The position numbers and the translations under genes are program-made. From Anticarsia gemmatalis (Eukaryota; Arthropoda; Insecta; Lepidoptera; Erebidae), in the NCBI RefSeq assembly GCF_050436995.1, contig NC_134746.1:14320501-14384500 (forward strand): DNA of 64,000 bases. The letters are read 5' to 3'. The notes under the pieces were generated by a model. The model made no database searches and was not told the origin of the DNA. It saw only the letters and a program-made list of their open reading frames with translations. This document shows positions 1 to 12,737 of the stretch, one piece after another (the first letter of the stretch is position 1; each line of letters opens with the position of its first letter).

Positions 1-3000
1 CGAGTTAGGTTTTAGAAATAATACTGCAAATAAAAGAAAGTATTAGCAATTTTTTGATGTAGGAATGACCACCTACTACGGCGGTTTAGATGAATAAAAA
101 AATAAAAACGAAAAATGAGAAAAAAAATCATATCTCTCGACCTATTCATGCTAAAGCTTCAGGAATTGGTGGAATGGTCGGCTATTATATCTTCTTTCGA
201 TAGAATAAATAAATTCTGGAATAAGTACTTCCGTTAAATTGTAATTATTTTTTTTTCGTTTTTCAATAGTCGGATATTCCGGAACTTTGACACTGAATAA
301 CGAAAAAAGTACAAGTCTTAGCGAGCCCGGAGTTTTACTCTAATCCTCAGAATGGTATACTCTATCGATTAATTCAATAAAAAGACGACGAAACAAAAAT
401 AGGGTTTATAACACACTGTGCGACCTTGAACAAGTTTTTTCTTTATAAGAAGTAAACTAATTATACAAAACATACGATCATGGTGACTATAATTTTCAAA
501 GATGGCCACTAATTATGGTCATTACTGTTGAATACAATAATTCTTATATAATTATAGTTAACAATATAAAATATAATCTATTTGACTTCGCAATCAGTCT
601 TGGATTTAAACCTTATCTAACATGGAAGTGAAGAATAAAGGAAACGTATAAAATGGCCCCGTATTACATTACAGATACGTTTAATAAAATATGTGTTGAA
701 ACAAAGTATTATATCAGCTCACGATGAGGGCAGTAAAGTAATGACTTTCAAACCTCATGTCTATAGTCTGATCACTTAGTACAGAGCCTTTACTATGCCT
801 TTGCTACCGGTGAAACTTCAATGTAAGGCTCTCTACTTAGTTGTCGGAGTATGGTATAATACAATGGAGGCTAAAGATAACATCGTACGACCGTTTATAA
901 TATAATCATGTGAATTTATCGTTCTATGCAGTTTTGATTGACATGAACTGTTTTTATCTACACGTCATGTTGTCAGCGAACATATTATAGAATGGTACCT
1001 ATTTAGTGTGTGGTTAGTGGTTAACTGTCTATAACTAAGATTTTAAACTTGCTTGAAGACTTTAATTCTTGAAAAGTTATCCACTTCTCACCTTAATTTA
1101 ATCGGCAACAAACAGGAACTGATGTTTATCTATTGCCTTAATGACTGTGGTCACAAAAAAATATTAACGATTCTTAAAAACATGTAAGTCTGAAATCATA
1201 ATTATAATGTAATACTATGTGAACTAATGAATATACTCTATTTAAAGGACAGTACAATGTCCATTAATATATTTTGCTATTTTTCAATGCTCTTTTATTG
1301 AACGATCGTGGCTATCGTTTTCTTTTTATTTCACACTGCAGACCTACGTCACGCCACTGTCTCCAACAAATAAGTTGCGCGTTATCTACAAACAATGTAC
1401 CGATCTATGCTCATTGCTCACACATCGATTGTCCAACCGACACTTGTGCAAACTTCAAAACAGCATTGTGACGTGTGTAAACCAACCGCACTTAAACACA
1501 CCCAACGAACATTTGTTACAGAGTTTTTGACAACAATTGATCGTATTGCAGCCGACGGCTTCCATTCAGACCCTCCTGTAAAGTGATACGGCTTTTCACG
1601 TGAGACTGCGTATTGTTTTAACTTGCACGTTTTGATTGAAATTGAGATGTTCATTCAATGCAGCCGATGTATTGATTCCGAAATGAATGGTCTATTATTG
1701 AATCATGCGACGATAAAGTTTTTATCCTGCAGTTTTTCCAATGGACTGTGGACGCTAGGGAAAGATGTGACGTCTTTTAAATATGCGTAATTTTACCTCG
1801 TGTCATTCAGTTGTAGTTTCTACGTGTGTCTACGTAATAAGGTCAAAGATCGTAGGCAGGGAGTCAGCGTTTGAATCACGTTGGTTACCTATTACCTCAG
1901 TAACCTACTTGACGTAATGTAGAGGAAGGCAGACCTTTACACATTTGTGCAATTTGTTGGGACAGTTTGATTACTCATTTTGGTGAAATCCCTTGAATAT
2001 TTTTTGTTTAAAGTTTTGTTGGGAGTGGATGAAATGTTTACAGTAAAAAAAGACAACAGAGTGTTGTTTATTTAAACTAGATTATATGACAGAAGAAAAA
2101 AACTACTTGAATGACGGGAATATCTTTTAAATTCTTAGCAAATTCTTAAGAACTGTTTGACCGAAATAGTAAGTTTCCTCTTTGTATTATTGCTCCTAGG
2201 ATATGTCGATGTAGTATTTTTTATTTTATGACAAAAAAACTCAGTTCCGCAGCCGGTATAGTGCTGAATGTGAACGAAACACAATGAGTCGGTACACAAA
2301 GGTATCTAACGCGATGTTGCGATTCGATTACCGTTTAGAACTTCCTTATTGCTTCCATTTTATTTCACGAGTACTTACTTGCCGCTTGTTTACACAGTAT
2401 ATCTGCATTGTTAGTCCGCAATGTTTTACAGGCTTCAAGGTAAAAAAGTTAATTACTCTGCTATAACTTGGGTATGGGTCACATCTCGGAATGAGAGAGG
2501 GATTAAGCTTTGTGTACAACACACCGGTTATGTGTGGATTAGTTGCAAGATAATGTATATTTTACTTTTTACCCGATCTGTATGCCGTAGCCTTATTGAT
2601 GCAGATGAAGAAGAATGCAAGAAAACTAGATTCTTAAGAACGAGTGCTTATCGATGCTTAACTGAAAATTAGTTTTAGAAGACTTTCTTTTTAGACCCAA
2701 AGCAGCAGTTCTTCTATTTAAAAAACTCAGTCCACTTTTAACCTAGATGTTCATCAATACCTAAACAGTTATCGCAAAATAAGTTCATCTCCACAAACAA
2801 GTCTGGTGACAAGTTTGTTTGACAACAAGTGACCTCATACTATGAGTAAGTAAGTCAGCTGGTGCATTATTATTAGTGCTAAAGGACTTCATTTATAAAT
2901 AGTTACGCATGACGTAAAGGACATTGCGAATTGTTTTCTTAATTGAACTTAAGAAATTATGTTGTTTATAGTAAGTATAAGAAAATGTACCATTAAAATT

Positions 3001-3440
3001 GCAATACCCGAAACGGCTAACTGTTGGACCTAGTTATATATATAACAACTTAATGTACAACAATTTTATGATGCAATAAAAATATGTCTAGGTCTGTATT
3101 CGGAATTGGTTACTTTATTTGACTATCAGAAGATTATCCTTTATAAAGTATGAGTAGGAGTTGTTTCCAGACCACAAAAAGTTCAAGACATTTATTTCTC
3201 AGGAGCTGCGTAATCAAATTCTGGGCTGTTGCAAACTATGCTGGGTTAAAATCTTAAGAAGCAGTGGAAACTAAAAGTCTTAAATCGGCTCCAGCATTTC
3301 GAGGTTATAAATGCTCTAAGTAAGAGAAATAAATGTAACAATTTTGTAGACATTTTTTTGCTTCGTTTGCTACTGTGATATCTTGCCAAAAGCCATTCTG
3401 CGGTTCCATAACAAAGTGGAAAGAGGTTATAAGATGCGGA
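1..3440. other. AT-rich non-coding flank
   Basis: I see no recognisable gene or repeat family here. Short open frames (for example around 1274-1654 and 2284-2672) have no recognisable domain, overlap one another on both strands and show no splice-site context, so I treat them as chance. The sequence is AT-rich with ordinary short homopolymer runs. It is probably intergenic or distal intron DNA of a neighbouring gene. Confidence 0.6.
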
Positions 3441-3600
3441 AATGACAGTGTACGAGTATGTGTGTGTCTGTGTCTCCGTGTAGGCGTGTGGGACAAATTA
3501 GTGTGTCCTCGGCATTGTGCGGCAGACGCGGCGTCGCCCGGTCAAAGTCAAGTGCCAAGTGAGTGCGGAGTCGGTGCCCGTGCGTGACATTCGCTAATGA
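3440..3600 (+). promoter_or_regulatory. GC-rich patch, possible promoter or untranslated first exon
   Basis: A GT-rich run (about 3450-3490) leads into a CpG-rich stretch (3510-3590) that stands out from the AT-rich surroundings. It contains a donor-like GTGAGT at 3559-3564, but the preceding exon bases are AA rather than AG, so the site is imperfect. There is no coding signal. It could be a distal untranslated exon or CpG-rich promoter of the gene downstream, or simply a regulatory island. RNA evidence is needed to decide. Confidence 0.25.
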
Positions 3601-4969
3601 ACAAACAAATACAACAATACACGCAATATGTACATGATGGATAGTCTATAATTGTTTGTAATTATGTTAATTGTGAATTATATTGTATGGTATCGTGGAA
3701 TCGAGAGTGACGCCATGATGATTTATGCAGAAGAAAAACTGTATACGATTCTTGTTACTCGATGTTAATATTAACGAATAAAAACCGTGTTAAACTTATT
3801 TCTATAATTGAAAAAGCGTTGACCTAACAAGCATAACATGTACCGATTTCAACTCCAAATGTAGAAAAGTAATTCGTGAGTTGATTTTTTTTGTTAGCCT
3901 GTCATTTTTGTGTTTGCGTAAATTCTACGTTGCGAAATATTAAAATAAATTGTTTTTTGATGTATGATATAATTTTAATTCTTATGCAAATTCGTAATAA
4001 AAGTGATAATCTCTTTAAAAAATCAATAAAAAGATTAGAAAATATAAAAATCAGGAAGATTGCATAACCGAGGCGAAAATGGCCGCGTTAGAAAGCCGTT
4101 AAAACGTAGTGCTATGTTTTGCTTACGATTTGCAAATTACTTTTATGTAAATCCTAATTGGTAATTATGCGTAACGAAGTGGCTACTGTATTAGCGATTG
4201 AACATACGTTTGCGGGCGGCGTTGCTCGCATGAGAAAACATTCTTGGAGTATTTAGTGAGGCTAAAAGTACCCAATCGAAGTAAACTTAACCCTTTTTAT
4301 AGGTGAGAAACATTTAAATATTGCTTGAGTAGAATGAGTAGTTTTGGAAATTATGCCTTACAAAACCTTATTCATATTATTAAAGCAAATTATGTCTTAT
4401 ATACTTTTACGGCTAAACTACTCAACCAATCGGGATAAGATTTATCATTCATACAGGTTTAAACTTATACGTTAAAATACGAAGGGAATGTATAACGATC
4501 ATATTCTGAAAAAAGTTCATGTAAATATATACGTTTCTAAAAAAATGCATGCAGGCGTTGCCGCGAACTAAAACAAAAGCTATAAATAAATAAACCAGCA
4601 CCATATGTTAGTAAAGATAACAATGAACAAGTAGTAGGTAATTCTAACAGTTTCACCTCCAATTATCCTTGTAATTACCATACGTAGGGTCGAATGAAGT
4701 CACTCGCTAGTCCACAGGGTTTCTAGACAATGTGACTCATTTATGACGATATATTAAACGCTGAAATAAAGGTAGACGTCATTGTTTTCTAATTAATTAG
4801 TTTGAAATGTGTCATGGTACTGGTACAACCTAAAAAATTGCTGAAACGACTCACTGCCTTATGTCGTTTTAAATAATGGCACTTAAGTATAAAAGAGACT
4901 TTCTGCAAGAGGTGTTACCAATACGAGTAATAAGTCGACTGGTCGTTCTTATGTAACAATGGCGTAAAA
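3601..4969. other. Non-coding, nothing recognised
   Basis: AT-rich sequence without open frames of note, tandem repeats or a recognised mobile element. Confidence 0.6.
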
Positions 4970-5103
4970 TCAAAATCAAATCATTTATTCATTTAGGTCA
5001 AATGCTGACACTTATGATAGTCAATGATACAGAGAGTGAATTAACCGCCAGTTCGGAAGGTAGGACCAATTAGAAGAGCTGACAAGAAAAGCCAGGCCAC
5101 TCT
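4970..5103 (-). repeat. LINE-like 3' tail, family A copy 1 (minus)
   Basis: This segment is the reverse complement of the sequences at about 50325-50446 and 18609-18728. All three share a tail containing ATAAATGATTTG preceded by a region with AGTGTCAGCATTTGACCT and, in two of them, CCGAACTGGCGG or its complement. The shared AT-rich tail and variable 5' boundary are typical of 5'-truncated non-LTR retrotransposon 3' ends. I cannot name the clade. The orientation is inferred from the tail. Confidence 0.65.
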
Positions 5104-7039
5104 TTTTATTCGCCAAATGATTCTAACAATATTTCTGTTAGGTATAAATAATTGATGATGTTAGGAGCTGCTACTACAGAACACACTTTGGTCATAACGT
5201 AAATTGAAACAATATTTATTATTACTTTTAAAGGGTTTGTTAGAGAGATTCTTTAGCGTCTGAGCGCACTAAGAATTTTACAAAAACATTTTTCAAGAAT
5301 CCATGCAAATTAAATTCCAATTCGTACATTTAAAAACATGAAAATAAAATACCTTTACTGCCATTAGTTGATAGTGTAGTCGTGTTATTACATTCTGAAC
5401 ACGCTACTGGGCGGCATCGTAGGCCGCAGCCATGCCACTATCCCTGGTCGATGAACCAGTCAGATTAATGGTCTAATCTACGATGCCATCGGTCTTTGAG
5501 TGGGTAACTGCTGCGGCCGTATCGGCTGTTCACGATATTAATGGCCGTTGTTGTCGTTAAACAGAATAATGACGCAAAATCTTCGTCTTCCGCTGCCATT
5601 TGGTTAATTGGATGGTTTTAGGATTCATTGCCCTATAATTTAAGTTCCGTTCAATATACAGACGCAGTGACAAAAAGTATGATCGCCACACATATTTATT
5701 TATGCGGACATGTATTTCTTGTTCTGGGTGGGCGTCTGTAAATGTGAACAGAGATATCTAGTTTTTTCTTGACGTAGACGGAATATAATCAGAAGGCGTA
5801 GAAAGGTCCAAAATAAACTTATTTCAAAGTTCCAAGATTGTCCATATTACAAGCAAAGAAGAACTAAATAAGTGAGTTTCAAAATGTAAAGAAAAATGTC
5901 CAAATTCAGCGGTATTTTTCCAAGAAAGTTGTGAAACTAAAAAATTGGGTTACCAAGTTGGCGATGTTGAGATAGCTACCTGTCCCCGAAGGCTTTCGAG
6001 AACTTGAAAACTTCAGAATTGCTCCTCAATCTTTACTTTGAAGGTGTCTACTGATATTAATGTTTTAAGAAAAGAGTTAAACAGTTAACCCTTTTTTATT
6101 TGTCGTTTTAACTTGAAACGCTATTAACGTAATTAGTTTAACTATCCAGTTTAAGTGCAATTTAATGTCAATTTCTTTGGTAAAAAGTATTAAGTGTCTT
6201 TTGCCTGCATGGAAACAGATTTACAAATCTTACTTCATTTCTTCTCCTGGAACTGGCTTTTATGGCCATGTAATATGAGATAGGTTTTGTATCAACAATA
6301 TTAGATAGCATGGTAGCAATTGATTTGGTGACAATGTCAAATATGTTTCATTTTATAACACTTTAACAAGTATTTGAAATCGACTGTTTATTTGGGGGAT
6401 CAGGTGTTAGCATAGTTGAGTCCTAAATGGTGTAGTTTTGGTCTGTTTGCCCTTGAGCCCGGCTTGACCCGGTTCCCTCCTCTCGTCACGACCAGCGCGT
6501 GCCCCAGCCTGCCCCAGCGTGCCCCACTGACACCTCTCACCGTGCTCGTGTTACCATACTCATTTGCATTTTCCCATGCTTGTGTTAACATGTGGTTAAA
6601 TAGCTGATTTCTATCACTATCATTTGTTTATCTCATTGTTAAGTGTTTTGTACGAGCGTTAGATAAGAATGTAATTGGCCATTTCCCATGCTACCTAAAT
6701 GTCAGTTGACTTTAATTTTAGAAAATTGGTTTTTACTAACGAAAGTTGAAATAAGTCTCTGTGAGCTGCAATACTTTTGATAGCATTCAAGCTATTGATT
6801 CCTCTTTATGATATTAAAATGATCGACGGACAGGTGATCAATTATAATTTTATTAATTCTTTCAACTGATCACGCGGTAAGCCATAAACACTTTTTTATA
6901 TCTTAGAAAAGTTTGAATTACATGCAGAAGTCACCGTTATAAGCTCCTCTAATTTAAACGATTAGTCTCCGTCTAACGCATGAATGCACAGTAGATGTAA
7001 GATAGTCCGAAATATAATGTATAACGAATGTCATAGATT
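5104..7039. other. Non-coding with minor GC patches
   Basis: Mostly AT-rich. A CpG-richer stretch occurs at about 5400-5545, with no coding or repeat identity. At about 6500-6530 there are three near-copies of a unit containing GTGCCCCA, a short imperfect tandem repeat. The open frames at 6400-6607 on both strands are shadows of this GC-rich stretch. Confidence 0.5.
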
Positions 7040-7160
7040 CAATTTCACGGGCTGCAGATGTGCGCATGCAAGCGCCCAAGCGGCCCGTTATGTGAGGCCG
7101 GCGCGCGGCGGACGGCGGCCGTTTGGGCTCGCGACCTCGATCTGGCCAGATCATATCGCT
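7040..7160. promoter_or_regulatory. GC-rich island
   Basis: A roughly 100-bp CpG-dense stretch (core 7065-7135) in AT-rich DNA. No splice signals, start-codon context or repeat family could be recognised. It is a possible regulatory element or promoter. Overlapping open frames on both strands are explained by base composition. Confidence 0.2.
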
Positions 7161-8758
7161 TATGCTCCACCTAGTCTAATTGCTGTGTTATTGTAAAGCT
7201 GTGCTGTGGCTTTATATTGACGATATTTTCTTTTTAAACACTTAAATGTAACAGTGTTAGAATTCACGGAATTGATTTAATATGTAGTTTTCGCCGCTAG
7301 TGGAGGATTTGTGCCTAAAATTTGGTATAATTTTGATCTGAAAATCTCGTAGCCGGTCTAATTCCAAATTGCGGGCTATATGTAACATTTGTTATGTTAC
7401 AAATTAACTTATTAAAAACATCATTACAGTACAGTTTTGAACATATTTGCATTTCGACGTTCCAAAAATCTTGTAAGTATCCCACATATCTCAAGTTCAA
7501 AAAGGTTATTCCTATAGGAAAAAGAAACATTCCCAAGCCTGTTAACCAAATCGTAGTAGTCTGTAGACAATAGTGTCGTCACTTGAATGCAGTAGTTCCC
7601 CGACCTTGTCCCGCTCGAGAGTGACCTTACGGTTGTAATGGAAATGCTCCATTGTTGCCGGGCCGCGGCATGCATGCGCGATGAGAAACACCATGCGTTT
7701 TGAGGAAATGAGGAAATGCTGCACTATTCATAGTTCCTGTACTTATGGTGTGATGCGGAAGTGAAATATTGTCCTGCTGGTCTAAATTAATTTGGTTCCT
7801 GGTTCAGAAAGTGACGATTAGACGATCTATGATAAACTTGAACAATAAATATTCTTATAAACTATCGCGACTTGTACACACATTACAAAGACGATAAATA
7901 AAATACTATATTTTTTCTATCCGACGTTGCAATCGAGTTACATGGGTCTTGGCCACGGGGACACTCCAGGGATTGATGTGGCTCCTAAGTATCGCCTCCT
8001 TGCATCATGAGTTTTCACTTACCCTGTCTTTTAAATTGTGAGTTTCGTCGGATATAGAAGTCCTTAATGCTGTTATCAATGCATTACTCGAAAACATCCG
8101 TTTCTTATCGCTTCACTCGCACATAATTGATTTGCCTACACTACAGTTAAATGGGAAATTCCCTGAAGCTGAGTATATACCTCTACCTCTTTTGGTTAAT
8201 TAGTTTATTTTAATTTGTATGCAAGTTTGGACTACTTTTATTAGAAACGACCCAGTACAAAATTCACCCCGACAAATTTAATAATAGATGTCAATACGTA
8301 AGCTTTAATCGTCTATTTTAGGTAGGTATCTTTTGTTGGAATATCCATCGCATGATGTCATTGTGATCAGATCTCTCACGACATCGGTTTGCAGACGTCG
8401 ACCGAGGCCCAGACTAGTTCATGTTTACACTCCAACAGCAAGGGTCAACGACCCCGGCTCAAGCACCACAGCCTCTAACACTCGCACCAGTCTAGACTCT
8501 TTATTGCCTATGTTATGATATTCTATGTCTTATTACTTGATAGTAAAAGACGTGATTCCTGTATCAACTAGATCATCAATTATGTCGTTATTTTACTGTT
8601 TACACGTGGGAAATAAAAGCTTGCAATCGTTAGGTTTATAGTTGTTTTATGTACCGAGGCATTTTTATTGAAAATTTAGTCTTTGTAACATGTTTACAAT
8701 TTTAAATGGAGACTTTAGGAGCTCTGGATGCTCTCAATAAATGTATAAAACAAATTTT
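7161..8758. other. Non-coding, nothing recognised
   Basis: No gene, tandem repeat or recognised mobile element. Short open frames at about 7315-7724 (-) and 8333-8518 (+) lack any recognisable domain. Confidence 0.55.
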
Positions 8759-8966
8759 GTGTGTGTATTAGAAATAATTATTACTTGTTATAACGGTGAA
8801 GGAAAACATCGTTATGCAACCTTGCATGCCTGAGAGTTCTTTAGAACAGTTCTTGAAGGTATGCAAAGTCCCCAACCCGCTCTTGGCTAGCGGGGTGGAC
8901 TCAAGGCCTAACTCCTCCCTCATTAAGGAAGGAGACCCGTGACCAGCAGTAGGACAGTAACGGATA
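8759..8966 (+). repeat. tRNA-derived SINE, 5'-truncated (family S2 copy)
   Basis: This matches the 3' two-thirds of the fuller copy at 51484-51785. Shared blocks include GTGTATTAGAAATAATTA, GGTGAAGGAAAACATCG, GCAAAGTCCCCAACCC, GTGGACTCAAGGCCTAAC and GACAGTAA near the end. The tRNA-like head seen in the 51.5-kb copy is missing, so this copy is 5' truncated or diverged. No TSD could be defined by eye. Confidence 0.75.
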
Positions 8967-11116
8967 AAAATTATAAATGGCGAATATGAAACGAAAGAAA
9001 TAGAAAATGTAATAAAGGTTTTATCTCAAGCAGGATCATAAAAGCCGATAATCCACTTTCTGAGCAGTCAATAACTTAATTTATCGTTCAAAGGAATATG
9101 ACAATAAAATCAATGGTACTCCGAGTGTCGTAGTAGCACCGTGTAGGACTCGCAGTAACCGAGTTTGTTTAAACGCTAAATCAATCAATGTCCGGCACGA
9201 TCGACGTTTGTGAATAAGCTCTCTGTAAACTGTTCTTGTTAATTATGCACTAGACGAATGTAATATATTTGAAATTAATAAGATGAGTGAAAAGAGACAG
9301 ACTTTTGAACATGACTAATAAAAAAATGCATGACATTGATACTAAATGATCTAATGATAATAAGCTAGCTTTTGTACAGAGAATTTAGTTCTGTAGTAGA
9401 GTTAAATAAAATAAGTGATATCTTATCATAGAAGAACACATAAGCCTTGGAAGTGCAAGTCCCATGGATAGACGATGACGTATTTACAGAAGTTTGTGTA
9501 GACAAGTTCCCGTGAGTAAGATTGACATGAAAAAGGGATGATTGGCATAAACAGAGAAAGGCATAAGTTTCTTACAGTTTACGCCAGTGATATCCATTGT
9601 TGAAAATACCGTGGGTTTCATAGAACGTGCTATCAGCTATGGACGGTGAAGTGTACGAAGTTTAACTTCAATGTCATAGGTTTGTGAAAGTGATCTCTGG
9701 AGACAGCATACTTTATTACGTACCTTGGTAACTTAACTACTGATTTGAGTATTGCATGGAGCAGAGCATGATGGACTCGTGAAAGAGCAGAACAAACAGT
9801 CTCAAACAGTACACATAAGCATTAAGCAAGTCTGAATATTGATGATTTTCCTTTGAGAAAATTCTATAACTTTGTTCGAAATTATATCGCCATTATACGA
9901 TTGTATCGTGAAGGCAGTTAAATTAATGAGTTGGACACTTAATATAACGTGTTTCACGTGTTGACTAACATTTTATCTTTATTGATTCTGATATTAGTTT
10001 TATCTAAATCGATACTAATGTACAAGTGGCTTTCTGGTAATGTCTTCACTTGTTTCGTGTGTCTTATCTGTCACATGACTTCGCGGTTCATTGTTCGGTA
10101 ATGTTATAAAATGTCGGCAATCATTGATGCTGTCTGCATTTTCCTTATTTTCTTGTTCGTAAGTTGTTTTAAAATATTCGAGTCCGTGAATATCATTTTT
10201 GCATTAATTTCCTCTCGTACCGTGTTTCAAAGCTTGCTACACACATATTCGGTTCGCCATTAACCTAGCCGGGCGGCAAAATCGAATAGGTGTAGATGAA
10301 CCCGATCGGCACAAGTCAAAAGAAGTAAGTCGAGTCGCTTTTGTTGTTCGGTAATTTTGCCGAACCGAACGTGCCGAATAGAATAGCGCAAGCCTTAGCT
10401 TCTTGAGTTGTAGATACCTCTCTTACTAGGACTCTATTGAAAATGTTTCATTTCTAATAGCCTTATAAAAGTTACCGCTGTGTCCCCATTCAATCTATCT
10501 AAGAGTAAAAATCTCCAAAATAGACGTACATTACGAGATAGCATACATTATATCGATGTATACAGCACTATAACCTATTGGCAAGCGGCCAAGCTTTCTG
10601 CCATACTTTTAAAATTGCCATTGAACACGAAGAGTATGCGATGACAAATACAAACTGAAATTGGTGTGTTTGTCACACTCTAAATATTTCAAATAGCTGT
10701 TCATACACCTATTAATAAGCGATATTTCATACTTTTTATTTGTTGAAAGTTTAAAGGGATTTTGTAAATTGTATTGCTTCTGTTCATTTTCATTGTGTTT
10801 GTGATGTTTTATGTCTGGCTTTATTGCTTTTTGTAACATTTATTTTTAGACTTCAATTTCAAATGAACGTTTATATACAAAATGTCGCAGTGGACTAATG
10901 ACAAAGAATTAGGTTTCAAGAGTCAATTCAAATGAAATTGCGAATGTATTGCTGTGTTCTGCTTTGTTAAGTAAATTACAATTTTGATCAGGATTTTAAT
11001 ACGGTCTACATAATGTACATTAACTGACGCTTTGTTCTTATGGGTGCAGGCAGAGATAAAATATCGTCAATGCGTGTGTTTTTCCATTCCTATTAAATTA
11101 AATTAATTAACATAAC
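8967..11116. other. Non-coding, nothing recognised
   Basis: AT-rich sequence with no coding signal. A loosely self-complementary stretch containing CGGCAAAAT and ATTTTGCCG around 10247-10385 is too imperfect to call an element. The open frame at 10609-10839 (-) is low complexity. Confidence 0.55.
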
Positions 11117-11225
11117 TAATATCACGCCTTTTTCCATAGGGGTAGACAGAGACCAAAGAACACCACTTGATACGATCATACAATCATCTTGTCATACAGG
11201 ACTGCCCGTTACGAGTACTATGCAC
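11117..11225 (-). repeat. RTE-like LINE 3' end, family B copy 1 (minus)
   Basis: Read on the minus strand this carries the same order of blocks as the copies at 21741 and 31999: a block ending ACAAGATG, then ACCAAGTGG-like, a TTCTTTGG block, TACCCCTATGG-like and GGCGTGAT. In the better copies these blocks encode the C-terminal end of a reverse transcriptase-type ORF followed by a stop. It is a short 5'-truncated fragment. Confidence 0.6.
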
Positions 11226-12084
11226 CTGATTTTATTTTCAATTAATAAATTGACCTAATGTAGAATTGTAATGGCGACTTTATAACTGTAAATAGTAAAA
11301 AGGTGAAAATAGTAAAGCCTTTTTTATTTATATTCAAGTAGTACAAGTAGCCAAACACTCAATATTAATATCTCAGTGTCTCATTGTGCCGGTGTTCAGC
11401 TGAGATAAGCGTGTGTGTGCACCACTCGAGTGTGATAAGTACTGCGAGTGGCTGTATTGTGAGCCGTGACGTCACGCCGCCTACCTACACCCACTGGCTT
11501 TGTTATACTGAAGGTTTCATATATTTTTCTTATTGTAAAGATAGTTTGCATTAAGATTTATTCTTGTGTTGCGATGTAACAAACAATGAAAAGTCTATTT
11601 AGATATAAGTCATAGGATTATGCATTGGACGTCTGTGTTAGACAATCTTGCGATACCCAATTAGTTTGTGGTTTTGCAAATTCAATTTAATTGTGGAGTG
11701 AAGCCTTTCTGATCTGTCTTCTTCTCTTAGCTCTATCCTAGCTACCGCCTAACCTACTAAAGATAGTTATAGAGATATGCTATTTTATTATTATATATTC
11801 CTCAAAATTCTTACCATAATTAGTGCCCAGTTGAAGCATATTTGTATTAAAGTGGAATCCTTCAGGTTAATTAATACGAATCGATTAGCTTTGTTCACGG
11901 TGTATTAGGAACGAGCTCGTGGCGCCGATATCCTCGGTGGTAATTCTGCTAATTCTATTCAAATTGATCATATTTTACACGTTTTAGTTCAGTGTATGAA
12001 GTAACCGCCTTTGCAGGGTTTTGTTGGAGGCTCTATGTTGTTTATTTGGTGATTTGGCTATTCTCGTCAGTTAATTGATGACTA
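11226..12084. other. Non-coding, nothing recognised
   Basis: AT-rich. A moderately GC-rich stretch at about 11390-11500 contains GT-rich words but no coding or splice evidence. Confidence 0.5.
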
Positions 12085-12300
12085 TCTTTGTGGCGTGGTC
12101 GGTAGTGCATTCACCTGATGATTCTCAGTGTCCTGGGTTTGATTCCAAGGTCAAAGTGATATTAATCTTTTTCTAATTTATATTGGTTTATTAGAATAGT
12201 AGCCCAGGGTTTAGTACCATACCCGGTATGACAATAGGCTTACCCCCTATTACACGGGACCAACACTGTGACGAATTGCGTATTTTGTATATCTTACAAA
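12085..12300 (+). repeat. tRNA-derived SINE (family S3)
   Basis: The head has a pol III A-box-like TGGCGTGGTCGGTAGTG at 12091-12107 and a B-box-like GGGTTTGATTCC about 40 bases later, the spacing of a tRNA gene. It continues into a non-tRNA body ending with CCCCTATTACACGGGACC, a motif repeated in diverged form near 44610 (CCCCTATTATATGGGAC). It is not a functional tRNA: no acceptor stem closes around the head. Orientation follows the boxes. Confidence 0.7.
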
Positions 12301-12689
12301 AGTAAAATTATGACATAAATTTTCTGGAGTTGTATGTGTTCTTCATGATAAATATTCGTTTAGTTCATTTAGTCATTATGTTTATACCGTGGCAGTGTGT
12401 CCCGATAACTTGATGACAAATTCGCAATTAATTTTATCTTTTCCGTTAGAGCGTTAACTGACTTATTATAATACTTAATTAAATTCTTATCTTTGTATTC
12501 GGGTTTTCCTTTCATCGTTTCATATTCGAATATTATTACATTACTCTCTTTAAAGTTTGGTCACTGCTAACGATAACAGCAAAGTCAATGACTCACGATT
12601 CAGAATTATATTAATAACTAACAGAGTGGCCGAACTTTGTGTAGGTATAGTACAATTTCATCCCGTTGATTCCATTCCAATGGGAATTT

Positions 12690-12737
12690 CGATCCCACCG
12701 ATCCCATAAATCCCACGAATCCCATCGATTCCATACA
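12690..12737. repeat. 9-bp minisatellite
   Basis: About five tandem units of the type ATCCCAYVR (ATCCCACCG, ATCCCATAA, ATCCCACGA, ATCCCATCG, ATTCCATAC). On the minus strand they would read as repeated Trp-Asp, but nothing suggests translation. Confidence 0.75.

Noticed and set aside
10247..10385. Inverted-repeat element built on CGGCAAAAT and ATTTTGCCG
   Set aside because: The arms need several gaps and mismatches to align, and no element ends or target duplication are visible.
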